Position numbers and translations under genes: made by a program. Source: Bacteroidia bacterium (lineage in GTDB: Bacteria > Bacteroidota > Bacteroidia > Bacteroidales > GWF2-35-48). From it: a stretch of DNA of 33,876 nt. Positions 26,081 through 33,876 of the stretch are shown here, piece after piece (position 1 is the first letter of the stretch; every line of letters begins with the position of its first letter). Under the pieces are notes generated by a model that made no database searches, was not told where the DNA came from, and worked only from the letters and a program-made list of their open reading frames with translations. The stretch is taken from contig JACREX010000222.1 in the NCBI GenBank assembly GCA_016212695.1, positions 1-33,876 on the forward strand. Direction: 5' to 3'.

Positions 26081-27601
26081 TCACTTTATTTTTTTGTTAA
26101 TTTCTAAAAACTCTTCAATATATTCCCTGTGATTTGCGAGCCGCGGAATTTTATGCTGGCCACCGAGCTTGCCTTTTATCTTGAGCCATTCGTAAAAAAC
26201 GCCGGGTTTCAGAACCACCGATGAAGGTACGTCTAAGGTCATATTTTTAAACCGTTTTGCTTCGTAATCAGAATTAACGGCTTTTAATGCATTATCAAGG
26301 GTTTCGATAAAATAATTCATGTTTTCAGGTGGCTTTTGAAATTCAAAAAGCCACTGGTGTCCGCCCTTTTGATTGTCGCCCATATAAATAGGCCCGGCCG
26401 TATATTCGAGTATGTCTGCATTTGTTTTTTCACAGGCTACCCTGATCGCTTTTTCCGCATTATCAATAATCAGCTCCTCGCCAAAGGCATTAATAAAATG
26501 TTTTATGCGCCCCGTAATCTTGATTTTAAAGGGATACACAGAAGTGAATTTTATTGTGTCGCCGACGAGATACCGCCACAATCCGCCATTGGTTGAGATA
26601 AGCATGGCATAGTTTTTATCTATCTCTACCCCTTCGAGAGATACCGTATGAGGCTTTTCTTTATCAATATCTTCCATGGGGATGAATTCATAAAAAATTC
26701 CGTAATCGAGCATCAGCAGCATGTCGTCAGTAAGCGGATTGTCCTGCAATGCAAAAAATCCTTCCGAGGCATTATAGGTTTCGAGATAATTCATTTTCGG
26801 CGATGGGATCAGTTTTTTAAACTGCTCGCGGTAGGGAACAAAGCTGACTCCGCCATGTGTGAATAATTCAAGATTGGGCCATACTTCCATGAGATTATTT
26901 TTACCTGTTATTTCCAGTATCCGTTTTGCCAGAACTAATGTCCATGATGGAACGCCTGCAATCTGGGTAACATCTTCTTTGATCGTGGCAAGCGCCATCT
27001 GCTCTATTTTTTCGTCCCACTCTTCTATAAGCGTAATAGCCTGGCTGGGAGTGCGGAGGAATTCTGCCCAGAACGGAATATTCTGAATTATGATGGCAGA
27101 CAAATCGCCGTAATACGAATCGTTGCTGAAATTGTTTATCTGCCTGCTGCCGCCAAGCGTCAGGCATTTGCCTGTAAGGATTTCATGTTCCGGATAGTTT
27201 TGTGTAAAGATGGCAAGAATATCCTTGCCGCCCCGGAAATGGCAATCTTCCAGCGCATCTTTGCTTACCGGTATAAACTTGCTTTTGTCGCTGGTGGTTC
27301 CGGATGATTTTGCAAACCATTTTATCTCTCCGCTCCAGATAAGGTTTTTTTCACCCTGCCGCAAACGGATTACATACGATTTTAAAATTTCGTAATCAAT
27401 GATGGGAACCCGTTCCCTGTACTGGTCTATAGACTTTATGCTTCCGAAATGAAATTTCTTGCCATATTCCGTATCCTTAGCTTTTTTAAGCAGATTAAAC
27501 AACGTTTCATATTGCGTTTCTATCGGATATTTTCTGAACAGGTCTATCTGAGACATCCGCCTGATGGTGAGAAACGAAAATATGGAAGTTGTAATGGGCA
27601 T
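26081..27601 (-). CDS. GH3 family acyl-acid amido synthetase-like protein
   Basis: The 506-residue protein belongs to the GH3 family of the ANL adenylating superfamily. It shows WFAKSSGTTSDKSKFIPVS (the P-loop-like ATP motif) near residue 90 and LETYNASEGFFALQD around residue 275. A C-terminal domain contains GRIKHFINAFGEELI followed by a lysine-rich end. Plant GH3 proteins attach amino acids to hormones; the substrate of the bacterial members is not established. It is the first gene of the minus-strand cluster with the propeller-like protein and the kinase/receivers. Whether the association is functional is unclear. Length is normal for bacterial GH3 proteins. Confidence 0.9.
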   Translation of the reverse strand: MPITTSIFSFLTIRRMSQIDLFRKYPIETQYETLFNLLKKAKDTEYGKKFHFGSIKSIDQYRERVPIIDYEILKSYVIRLRQGEKNLIWSGEIKWFAKSSGTTSDKSKFIPVSKDALEDCHFRGGKDILAIFTQNYPEHEILTGKCLTLGGSRQINNFSNDSYYGDLSAIIIQNIPFWAEFLRTPSQAITLIEEWDEKIEQMALATIKEDVTQIAGVPSWTLVLAKRILEITGKNNLMEVWPNLELFTHGGVSFVPYREQFKKLIPSPKMNYLETYNASEGFFALQDNPLTDDMLLMLDYGIFYEFIPMEDIDKEKPHTVSLEGVEIDKNYAMLISTNGGLWRYLVGDTIKFTSVYPFKIKITGRIKHFINAFGEELIIDNAEKAIRVACEKTNADILEYTAGPIYMGDNQKGGHQWLFEFQKPPENMNYFIETLDNALKAVNSDYEAKRFKNMTLDVPSSVVLKPGVFYEWLKIKGKLGGQHKIPRLANHREYIEEFLEINKKIK

Positions 27602-27774
27602 TATCTGAAATTATAAATCTTTGAACAGATCGAACCGGTAACAGATGGTGAAATTATAAAATTTATGAGAATTAACAAAAAGTTTACAAAACAACACGGA
27701 TTCGATCATGAATAATTGGATGGTTTTAAGTTTTTATTTAATTTTATAGTTTCAATTTTTATCGTTTTTATAAC

Positions 27775-28302
27775 ATGAATGCCATTGATATTGTTATCCT
27801 GATTCCCTTGCTGTGGGGCGCATATAAAGGTTTTACAAAAGGCCTTATCGTGGAAGTCGCTTCGATAGCCGCCTTGCTCATGGGTGTTTACGGCGCGCTT
27901 AAATTTTCCGGCTACATTGCCGGAGCGCTCATTGAAAAATTTGGCATGACCACGCAATATACTCCGGTAATATCCTTTGCGGTTACATTTGTTATTATTG
28001 TCGCCGCAGTTTACCTGATCGCAAAATTAGTTGACAGGCTGGCCGAAAAAGTTTCGCTGGGTATTGCAAATAAAATATTGGGCGCTATTTTTGGCATCGT
28101 CAAATTTGCATTGATACTGAGTATTATTTTTATTATTTTTAATAAGGTAGACGAGAAGTCGTCTCTTGTTTCCAAAGAAACCAAAGAAAAATCGCTTCTT
28201 TATAATCCGCTGGCGCGGTTATCGGCATTTATTTTTCCTGCGCTCGAATCGTTTAAGCCCGGCGAAAACCAGATGCAGAAAATAAAAGAAAATATTAAAT
28301 AA
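27775..28302 (+). CDS. CvpA family membrane protein
   Basis: The 175-residue protein begins MNAIDIVILIPLLWGAYKGF and has four hydrophobic segments, the CvpA-family pattern. The glycine-rich KGFTKGLIVE motif following the first helix is characteristic. CvpA was named for its link to colicin V production, but its actual biochemical role is unclear. The C-terminus is short and charged. It is divergent from the GH3 gene across 173 bp and is followed by a terminator. Confidence 0.88.
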   Translation: MNAIDIVILIPLLWGAYKGFTKGLIVEVASIAALLMGVYGALKFSGYIAGALIEKFGMTTQYTPVISFAVTFVIIVAAVYLIAKLVDRLAEKVSLGIANKILGAIFGIVKFALILSIIFIIFNKVDEKSSLVSKETKEKSLLYNPLARLSAFIFPALESFKPGENQMQKIKENIK

Positions 28303-28348
28303 TAAATGAATATTACTCTTCGACAATCTTCTGGTTTTAAAGAAAAGA

Positions 28349-28380
28349 GCATCCTCTCAATTTTGTAGGGGATGCCCTTT
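28349..28380. terminator. Intrinsic terminator between cvpA-like gene and the VIT/VWA gene
   Basis: GCATCC at 28349-28354 pairs with GGATGC at 28370-28375, followed on the plus strand by CCTTTATTATAAAA. It lies between convergent genes and could serve both. Confidence 0.6.
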
Positions 28381-28403
28381 ATTATAAAATCCCGATACAG
28401 TAC

Positions 28404-30845
28404 TTAAAATTTTATCTGAATTGTATGCTGCATCGCTGTCTTTTTGCCGTTTTTCTTCCCCGGTTTCCACTTCTTTGCCATCAGCTTAACTATGCGTAGC
28501 GCTTCTTCGTCACAGCCTTTTCCAATGCCTTTATTAACTTTTATATCAGACAGGTTTCCGTCTGCTTCTACAGTGAATGATACGGTCACAGTACCGTGAA
28601 TTCCTGCATTTTTTGCAGCAGGAGGATACACTAAGTTGTCTTTGATAAATTTCTCAAGAGCTTTCTCGCCGCCGCTGAATTCAGGTAATACCAGGGTTTC
28701 ATTTGCGCTGAGTCCATCTACTGTTGATCCTTTCTCTTTACATGCTTTATAAGACTGCTTCTTTTTATCTTTACTGCTTTCAGTGAGGCCGCCGCCCTGC
28801 CCGTAAGCGCCAGAGCTCATATTTCTGGTTGCGCCCATGCATGGATTTGCATATCCGCCCACAGCATAGTCGCTTACCTTGTCCGGCATGGGTAATGGCT
28901 GATTCACGGTTACAGACTTTCCGTCCTTATTTCTAGCTATCGAATCTATGGCGATAAAAGATGTATAATTTGTGAGCAGGTTATATTTTAAACCAAGGTT
29001 CGTAATCTCTTTCTGTGAATCGGAATTCGGAGCAAAATTATTAAAGTCGTCTATCATGCGTATCTTCTGGCGCGCCCACAAATATTCAAGCGCATGGTTT
29101 TCTTTAAGCGGGGCTATCTTGCTCGCGTCAAACGAACAACTGTACTTTTCTTTGCCCGATTTTCCGGTTATTTTAATAACGCCGCTTGGTTCTCCTTTCC
29201 ATTTGCCGTATAAAATTATAGGTCTCTTTGCAAGAACATCCGGGATAGTGAGCGGTTCCACTTCATATACATTGAACCCGCCGTAATCGGCTTTTACATC
29301 TGTCAATACCGGGGTCTGAATATATTCCCGGAACTTGTCGGCTTTTTTTCCGGCTTCATTGGGTTCGGTAACAATAAACGGTTCGCCCATTCCCACATGC
29401 GCAATGCCTTCGATGATATAGCGATTTACAGCGGTACCTATGCCAAATGCGAAGAAATTTGCATTGTTCAGATTTTTTCTGATAAGCTCAAACGCTTCTT
29501 TTTCCACGCTCACATAACCGTCTGTTGCAATCACAAAAGTCCGTGAACATCCTTCCGGTTTTTCCAGCGAAAGAGCGCGTTTTAATGCAGGTATCAGTTC
29601 TGTACCGCCCCCGCCCTGCTGCTTGTCCATCATGTCAAGGGCTTTGTTCAGGTTCTCTTTGGTGGCCGGAACAGATTTCTCTGAAAATACATTATTACCG
29701 CCCGCAAAGGTCATAATGTTAAATTTATCAATCGGCCTCAGTTTGCCGATAAGGTTCTTCATTAATTTTTTTGAAACATCTAACGGATAGCCGTACATAG
29801 AGCCGGATACGTCAACTATAAAAACAAAATCGCGGGGAGGAACCATGCTGATATCGGGACGGTTCGGAGGCTGGATCATGGCAAGGAAAAAATTCTCTTC
29901 GCTGTTCTCTCCTTTGTATAATAGTAAGCCGGACACGATGGCGTCATCGGCAAGTTTGTATTGCAGGATCAGATCCCTGTTGCCGCCATATTTCTCGGAA
30001 TCGTTCAGTTTTAATGAGGCAATATTTTTTCCTTCATAAGAAATCTGCAGGTCGTGCGATGGACAACGGATATCTTTCACCGGCATACCTGCCAGCAGTT
30101 TCCCGGTCATTTCGAAGGTATATAACGGCGCTTCTCCGGCATGCGTATAAGGATTGGAAACCCACTTTTCGCTGGCTGTTGCCGTAGCATCCGGCGTATT
30201 CGAATAGCGTGGGCCGACCACTGTCGGATATATAAATTCATAAACCCCGTCTTCGGGAACAAGCAATTCGGTATATTGCATCACTACTTTGATGGTATCG
30301 CCGGGCATGATGTTGGCTACATTCATCTGGAAAACATTGGGCCGTTGCTGTTCGAGCAATGATGCGCTTTTCCCTTCGCTTTTCGCTTTCTCGTAATCCT
30401 GCCGCGCTTTTTCTTTTTCCTGTATTTTCGCTGTGAGGATCCTGTTTCCCACGTGCATTTTCATGGCATACACCGCGGCTCTTGTTGATGCCGGAAAAAT
30501 ATAGATCGCTTCAATCGGTTTTTTACCTTTGTTCTCATACACCTGAGTAACTTTTACATCAGCTATCACACCGGCAATGTTTACATCAACCTTTGTTTCT
30601 TTAAGAGGTAACTGGTCAAGGCCTGCATCATCGCTTTTAACAAAAAAATAGGGCGACAATGTTTTATCGTCGTCTTTTTTATCTGTAAGAGGGGTTTTGT
30701 TTACCGGCGCATATTTTTTAGGATTAATAATTGCCCCGGTTCTGCAGTCCGGCTCTGTCTTTATTGATTTTACAGGGGCAAAGGCCATCGTTACGGCCAT
30801 GATGAACATCAGGAAGCTCATCCAGAAAAATCTAATCGTTTCCAT
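28404..30845 (-). CDS. VIT/VWA-domain protein with TonB-type C-terminus, exported
   Basis: The 813-residue protein has a signal peptide (SFLMFIMAVTMAFAPVKS). A VIT (vault/inter-alpha-trypsin) domain occupies about 80-230, including IEAIYIFPASTRAAVYAMKM and DYEKAKSEGKSASLLEQQRP. A von Willebrand A domain starts near residue 340 with a complete MIDAS motif D345-VSGS (FIVDVSGSMYG). A linker with GGG and charged residues (about 690-720) leads to a TonB C-terminal-type domain (about 735-813: YPPAAKNAGIHGTVTVSFTV and CDEEALRIVKLMAKKWKPGK). VIT and VWA together usually mediate protein contacts; the TonB-like end suggests an outer-membrane or energy-coupling partner. No operon partner is visible; the neighbour at 31002 is divergent. 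Function is inferred from domains only. Confidence 0.9.
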   Translation of the reverse strand: METIRFFWMSFLMFIMAVTMAFAPVKSIKTEPDCRTGAIINPKKYAPVNKTPLTDKKDDDKTLSPYFFVKSDDAGLDQLPLKETKVDVNIAGVIADVKVTQVYENKGKKPIEAIYIFPASTRAAVYAMKMHVGNRILTAKIQEKEKARQDYEKAKSEGKSASLLEQQRPNVFQMNVANIMPGDTIKVVMQYTELLVPEDGVYEFIYPTVVGPRYSNTPDATATASEKWVSNPYTHAGEAPLYTFEMTGKLLAGMPVKDIRCPSHDLQISYEGKNIASLKLNDSEKYGGNRDLILQYKLADDAIVSGLLLYKGENSEENFFLAMIQPPNRPDISMVPPRDFVFIVDVSGSMYGYPLDVSKKLMKNLIGKLRPIDKFNIMTFAGGNNVFSEKSVPATKENLNKALDMMDKQQGGGGTELIPALKRALSLEKPEGCSRTFVIATDGYVSVEKEAFELIRKNLNNANFFAFGIGTAVNRYIIEGIAHVGMGEPFIVTEPNEAGKKADKFREYIQTPVLTDVKADYGGFNVYEVEPLTIPDVLAKRPIILYGKWKGEPSGVIKITGKSGKEKYSCSFDASKIAPLKENHALEYLWARQKIRMIDDFNNFAPNSDSQKEITNLGLKYNLLTNYTSFIAIDSIARNKDGKSVTVNQPLPMPDKVSDYAVGGYANPCMGATRNMSSGAYGQGGGLTESSKDKKKQSYKACKEKGSTVDGLSANETLVLPEFSGGEKALEKFIKDNLVYPPAAKNAGIHGTVTVSFTVEADGNLSDIKVNKGIGKGCDEEALRIVKLMAKKWKPGKKNGKKTAMQHTIQIKF

Positions 30846-30971
30846 AATTGTAAAATTTTAGGTTTATAATTTAATAGAACTGTTTTCATATGAAAGATGC
30901 AATCCCTGAAAAAATTCCATAAAAGATAATGAAAACGTATCGAAACTGTTTAAGATGAAATATTAATTTAC

Positions 30972-30979
30972 TATTTTTG
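30972..30979 (+). promoter_or_regulatory. Probable -7 box (TATTTTTG) of the 31002 gene
   Basis: TATTTTTG matches TAnnTTTG and lies 23 bp before the ATG at 31002. No matching TTG is seen 17-23 nt upstream, so the -33 box would be poor. Confidence 0.45.
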
Positions 30980-31001
30980 CCAAAGCAAATAATATTTTAA
31001 A

Positions 31002-31445
31002 ATGAAATATTGCTTCCTGATAGCATTTATGTTTATAGTATGTGTTTCGGCTTCCGGGCAGGAAGGTAAAGATGTTTTCACAATGGTGCAAAGCAAAAAA
31101 AGCGGCGAGGGTACAGTGAAAATTCACCAGGATTCATCAATAAATCATCTTGTAAACAAATACATTAATTATTGCGAAACAGCCAAGGGTTTTCCCGGTT
31201 TCAGAATCAGGATTTTTTCTGATTCGGGCAATAATGCGCGAGTGAAAGCAAACAATATGAAAGGCAAATTTTCTGCCGCGTATACCGATTATGAAAGCTA
31301 CTTGGTTTATAATTCGCCGAATTTTGAAATATATGTCGGCGATTTCCGCACAAAAAGCGAAGCCCTGAAATTATTAAAGGCATTGCAATCAGAATATCCT
31401 TCTGCATTTATAGTGAAAGCGCTCATCGTGAGCCCGAAAAATTGA
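31002..31445 (+). CDS. Exported SPOR-like domain protein
   Basis: The 147-residue protein has a signal peptide (MKYCFLIAFMFIVCVSASG). The mature part ends in a SPOR-like fold of about 80 residues (GFPGFRIRIFSDSGNNARVK, then the YLVYNSPNFEIYVGDFRTKS strand and ALKLLKALQSEYPSAFIVKA). SPOR domains bind denuded peptidoglycan glycans at septa; in Bacteroidota they are also common in small secreted proteins of unknown role. The gene is followed after 54 bp by a beta-barrel-like gene on the same strand. Confidence 0.8.
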   Translation: MKYCFLIAFMFIVCVSASGQEGKDVFTMVQSKKSGEGTVKIHQDSSINHLVNKYINYCETAKGFPGFRIRIFSDSGNNARVKANNMKGKFSAAYTDYESYLVYNSPNFEIYVGDFRTKSEALKLLKALQSEYPSAFIVKALIVSPKN

Positions 31446-31499
31446 TTCATTATTTTGTTCCGTGAGATTTTCGGAATAGTTTTTGAAGGAAGATGTAAT

Positions 31500-32033
31500 A
31501 TGATATATAAAGTTTCTTTTTTTCTTAGTCTTCTCTTCCTGTGTACTTGTGTTTGCGCGCAAAAGCTAAAGTATTCGGTTGAACCGGGATTGGGTATTGA
31601 ATACAATTATCAGACACAGGGCGCAGCGCCTGAAATCAGGGTTGAAATACCTGTTTATAAAAAATATTTCGTTACGCCGCGGCTATCGTATTTCCCGGGT
31701 TTTAACCCGATTCATGAATTATACCTTGGCTTAGACGCCGGATATCATTTGATGGAATATAAAAAATTCAGTTTTTATTTATTTGTTGGCGGGTATTATG
31801 ATTGCTGGATTAATTACGAAAAATTTAATCCCAAAGTAGCCAAAAAAAACAATATTGTATTTGAGGGAGGCGCAGGCATTGAATACAACAGGGGTTGCAT
31901 CAACCCTTTTATTGAGCACCGGTACGACAGCAAGTGGAAAGAAGGCACTACCGTAATCGGGCTGAAAATAAATTTTGGCAAATGCGGCTCTGGCGGAAGG
32001 TACCATGTTATAGATTGCCCGGATTTTGGTTAA
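31500..32033 (+). CDS. Small outer-membrane beta-barrel-like protein
   Basis: The frame is open from 31455, but the ATG at 31500 is preceded by AAGGA at 31486-31490 and begins with a clean signal peptide (MIYKVSFFLSLLFLCTCVCA), so I chose it. The 177-residue product then shows alternating hydrophobic strands with aromatic ends and glycine turns (YSVEPGLGIEYNYQ, FVTPRLSYFPGF, YLGLDAGYHLMEY, FYLFVGGYYDCWIN, EGGAGIEYNRG, TTVIGLKINFG). This is the pattern of an 8- to 10-stranded outer-membrane barrel. It is not a recognised named family. Probably co-transcribed with the SPOR-like gene upstream. Confidence 0.7.
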   Translation: MIYKVSFFLSLLFLCTCVCAQKLKYSVEPGLGIEYNYQTQGAAPEIRVEIPVYKKYFVTPRLSYFPGFNPIHELYLGLDAGYHLMEYKKFSFYLFVGGYYDCWINYEKFNPKVAKKNNIVFEGGAGIEYNRGCINPFIEHRYDSKWKEGTTVIGLKINFGKCGSGGRYHVIDCPDFG

Positions 32034-32041
32034 GGCAATTC

Positions 32042-32097
32042 GAATAATGGATAATGAATATCGAATATCGAATGTTGAATGTTGAATGTTGAATGTT
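32042..32097. repeat. 7-nt tandem array (GAATGTT-type, 8 units)
   Basis: Eight consecutive 7-nt units: GAATAAT, GGATAAT, GAATATC twice, then GAATGTT four times. The unit drifts across the array while the period stays exactly 7. Confidence 0.85.
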
Positions 32098-32178
32098 GAT
32101 GTAACCTGTATAATTCATAAAATATCAAAATGTCATATATCCCTTTGTGTCCCTTTGTGATTTGTTTACTTTGAGTTG

Positions 32179-32204
32179 CTTTGTGGTAAAATTTTACCAC
32201 GAAG
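32179..32204. repeat. 26-bp near-perfect palindrome
   Basis: CTTTGTGGTAAAA is followed immediately by TTTTACCACGAAG; the arms are complementary with one mismatch. It stands among CTTTGTG/CACAAAG-rich sequence, probably a dispersed intergenic repeat. Confidence 0.65.
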
Positions 32205-32277
32205 GTGCACAAAGGTTTACACAAAGTATCACTAAGTTTATGAATTAAACAGGGTAAATAATGAAAAAATAAAGTAT

Positions 32278-33204
32278 ATGAAAATTCTTGTAAAAACAGT
32301 ATGCGTATTATTTTTTGCAACCGGGTTGCTTTGGTTTGCATCCTGCTCAAAAGACCGCACGGTTAAGAAAGACCTGACAGATTACACATCGCTCGATGAT
32401 TTTTACAATGCCAACCAGTTGCCCGAACAATCGTTTACAGTGGATTCTCTCGGCAGCGATTCCATTACCGGAATGCACGGCACAAAGATTTGGAGTGTTC
32501 CCAAAATCATTTTTATGACAAAAACCACTCACCAGGATATCGTCTATCCCTTTACCATTAAGCTTATCGAGGCATACTGCATAAAAGACATGATCTTTGC
32601 AAAACTGCCCAACCGGTCGGGCAGCAAGATTCTACAGGCAGGCGGAGAATTAAAAGTTACTGCATGGAAAAACAGCGACGAGCTTGTGTTGAAGCAAAAT
32701 TGCGGATTTGGTTTGCTTGCCGTTCCGGATACCATTTTTACAGGCATGCAGGTGTATTATGGTTTTACTACAGGAACTACCAATGACTGGAACAGCGATG
32801 TGGTGCAGACGGATTATCTTTTTACCAACGATGTGGTCACTTCATTGACCAATGAAAGCAGAGGTTATAATATGCGTATAGCTAAGATGGGCTGGATAAG
32901 CCCTGCAAAACTTCCAGCTTCTTCCGGCCTTGCTAATGTTACATTTTCTGCTGAAGGTAACAATACCGACCTGATTGATATTTATATCGTATTTAAGAAT
33001 TTTGATTCGTATATGAAGGTGAGCTCTATGGCTGCAAACGGCCTCCCTGCTGGCGAACCCGTAACAGTTGTGGCCATAGGCAGAGATGCCTCCACTATGT
33101 ATTACTTCAGGCAGGATTATGCGATTTCAAACAATCTTCAGATAACCCTTACTATGCAATCGGCCACGCAGGCGCAGGTATTGGCTATACTGGAGACGCT
33201 GTAA
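32278..33204 (+). CDS. Putative lipoprotein, unknown function
   Basis: The 308-residue protein begins with a lipoprotein signal peptide; the lipobox WFAS-C has its cysteine at position 23 followed by SKD, so it is probably lipid-anchored. The remainder is mostly beta-strand by eye (KIWSVPKIIFMTK, LFTNDVVTSLTN, NVTFSAEGNNTDLIDIYIVF) and has no motif I recognise. It lies between two unrelated period-7 arrays (32042-32097 and 33206-33257). The neighbouring XRE gene is convergent. Confidence 0.7.
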   Translation: MKILVKTVCVLFFATGLLWFASCSKDRTVKKDLTDYTSLDDFYNANQLPEQSFTVDSLGSDSITGMHGTKIWSVPKIIFMTKTTHQDIVYPFTIKLIEAYCIKDMIFAKLPNRSGSKILQAGGELKVTAWKNSDELVLKQNCGFGLLAVPDTIFTGMQVYYGFTTGTTNDWNSDVVQTDYLFTNDVVTSLTNESRGYNMRIAKMGWISPAKLPASSGLANVTFSAEGNNTDLIDIYIVFKNFDSYMKVSSMAANGLPAGEPVTVVAIGRDASTMYYFRQDYAISNNLQITLTMQSATQAQVLAILETL

Positions 33205-33205
33205 T

Positions 33206-33257
33206 GACGGATGACGGATGACGGACGACAGACGACAGACGACGGATGACGGACGAC
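33206..33257. repeat. 7-nt tandem array (GACRGAY-type, 7.4 units)
   Basis: Units run GACGGAT, GACGGAT, GACGGAC, GACAGAC, GACAGAC, GACGGAT, GACGGAC, GAC. The array fills the whole gap between the lipoprotein stop and the XRE stop codon. Confidence 0.9.
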
Positions 33258-33644
33258 CTATTTCTTTGTATTCTTCAGCAGTTCTATTGTTTCGTCTTTT
33301 GCTTTGAGCAGTTCGCGCAGTTGTTTGATTTCTTTTTTCAGAAGTTCGTTTTCATTTTTAGAATCGTATTTTGAGGGAGGTTCAACAGCTATGGTTTTAT
33401 TTTCTTTTTTACCTGTTTTGCTTTTATAAGCCTGCGGTTCGCTCTTTTCAAGCAACTCCACGACAGAAAGGCCAAAATACGCGGCTATCTGCACAAGCCT
33501 TGTAAACGGCACATTGGTTTCGCCCCTCTCTATTTTTGACCAGGCTGTGGCAGATATGCCTATTTCGCCTGCAATATTTTCCTGACTCAATCCATTAATG
33601 GTGCGCATCAACCATATCTTCTTTCCTAATTCCTTTATTTTCAT
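33258..33644 (-). CDS. XRE-family transcriptional regulator
   Basis: The 128-residue protein has an N-terminal HTH_3/XRE domain (about 5-65): LSQENIAGEIGISATAWSKI forms the turn and recognition helix, followed by ERGETNVPFTRLVQIAAYFG. The C-terminus is a charged coiled coil (ENELLKKEIKQLRELLKAKD) likely used for dimerisation. Length and layout are common for small XRE regulators of Bacteroidota. An inverted repeat directly upstream (33646-33653 and 33676-33683) suggests autoregulation. No cognate toxin or prophage gene is visible. Confidence 0.9.
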   Translation of the reverse strand: MKIKELGKKIWLMRTINGLSQENIAGEIGISATAWSKIERGETNVPFTRLVQIAAYFGLSVVELLEKSEPQAYKSKTGKKENKTIAVEPPSKYDSKNENELLKKEIKQLRELLKAKDETIELLKNTKK

Positions 33645-33645
33645 A

Positions 33646-33683
33646 GTGTAAATTTAAAACCTTAATTTGTTCCTGATTTACAC
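33646..33683. promoter_or_regulatory. Candidate operator of the XRE regulator
   Basis: GTGTAAAT at 33646-33653 and its exact complement ATTTACAC at 33676-33683 are 22 nt apart, directly upstream of the XRE start codon at 33644. Inverted 8-bp arms in this position suit binding by a dimer of the regulator itself. Confidence 0.45.
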
Positions 33684-33769
33684 CATTGGTTACAATAATT
33701 GAAATGAAAGTTTATTTTATTTTGCTTTCTTGAACTATTATACCTTACGCTGCATAAATTTCCGCATTT

Positions 33770-33850
33770 ATATTTTGAAAAAATTGAAATTTTAATGTCA
33801 ACAGATTTTTTAAATCGGCATTATATTTCAGGTTGATATTTTGAAAAAAT
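33770..33850. repeat. 15-bp direct repeat pair at the right edge
   Basis: ATATTTTGAAAAAAT occurs at 33770-33784 and again at 33836-33850 in the same orientation, 66 nt apart, in AT-rich sequence with no reading frame. Function unknown; the region continues beyond the window. Confidence 0.55.
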
Positions 33851-33876
33851 CCTGTTATAGCATTATGGAATTTAGC

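Overview
The window looks like a low-GC member of the Bacteroidota. The evidence is: promoters with a TAnnTTTG -7 element, a secreted protein carrying a TonB C-terminal domain, a SPOR-type secreted protein, and DUF2339, GH3, C69-peptidase and VIT/VWA genes of kinds common in that phylum. The species cannot be named. One stretch has clear foreign character: archaeal-type gatD/gatE lie at 3833-7344. A second stretch, 7716-17599, has the layout of an integrated island.

Layout. 1-2962: a partial coiled-coil gene cut by the window edge, a small antitoxin-like gene and a large DUF2339 membrane protein, all on the minus strand. 3175-7344: a minus-strand cluster gatE-gatD-Nudix, coding for the archaeal-type Glu-tRNA(Gln) amidotransferase and a CoA-pyrophosphatase-like Nudix enzyme. 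It is bracketed by two related cruciform-like repeats built of 7-nt units. 7716-17599: a candidate 9.9-kb island bounded by a 14-bp direct repeat of the tRNA-Asp 3' end. It holds a decayed tyrosine-integrase start, an RHH/PIN toxin-antitoxin pair, a secreted tail-collar-domain protein preceded by a strongly structured RNA with its own terminator, and a complete type II-C CRISPR-Cas system (tracrRNA, cas9, cas1, cas2 and an array of 9 repeats with 8 spacers). 17587-17661: intact tRNA-Asp. 17751-20523: a C69 peptidase and aat. 20533-27601: a minus-strand run of GH3 protein, propeller-like protein, YfiR-type hybrid sensor kinase, stand-alone receiver, and receiver-SpoIIE phosphatase. 27775-33644: CvpA, a VIT/VWA/TonB protein, two small exported proteins, a lipoprotein and an XRE regulator.

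How the parts work together. In the CRISPR locus, cas9-cas1-cas2 read rightward. The tracrRNA reads leftward from just inside the cas9 leader, and the array is inferred to read leftward as well. Each repeat contains a TTG-N18-TATCTTTG element on the minus strand, the same arrangement seen upstream of tracrRNA, so each crRNA may have its own promoter. The toxin-antitoxin pair lies directly behind a promoter that seems to have belonged to the lost integrase. The kinase, receiver and phosphatase genes form one probable signalling relay, with GH3 and the propeller-like protein in the same transcription unit.

Most notable points: archaeal-type GatDE in a bacterium; a CRISPR-Cas9 locus inside a tRNA-Asp island; repeat-embedded promoters; an unrecognised structured RNA at 10405-10540; and a recurring habit of 7-nt tandem arrays of unrelated sequence in several intergenic gaps. 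Everything is read by eye from the sequence; no database search or folding program was run.
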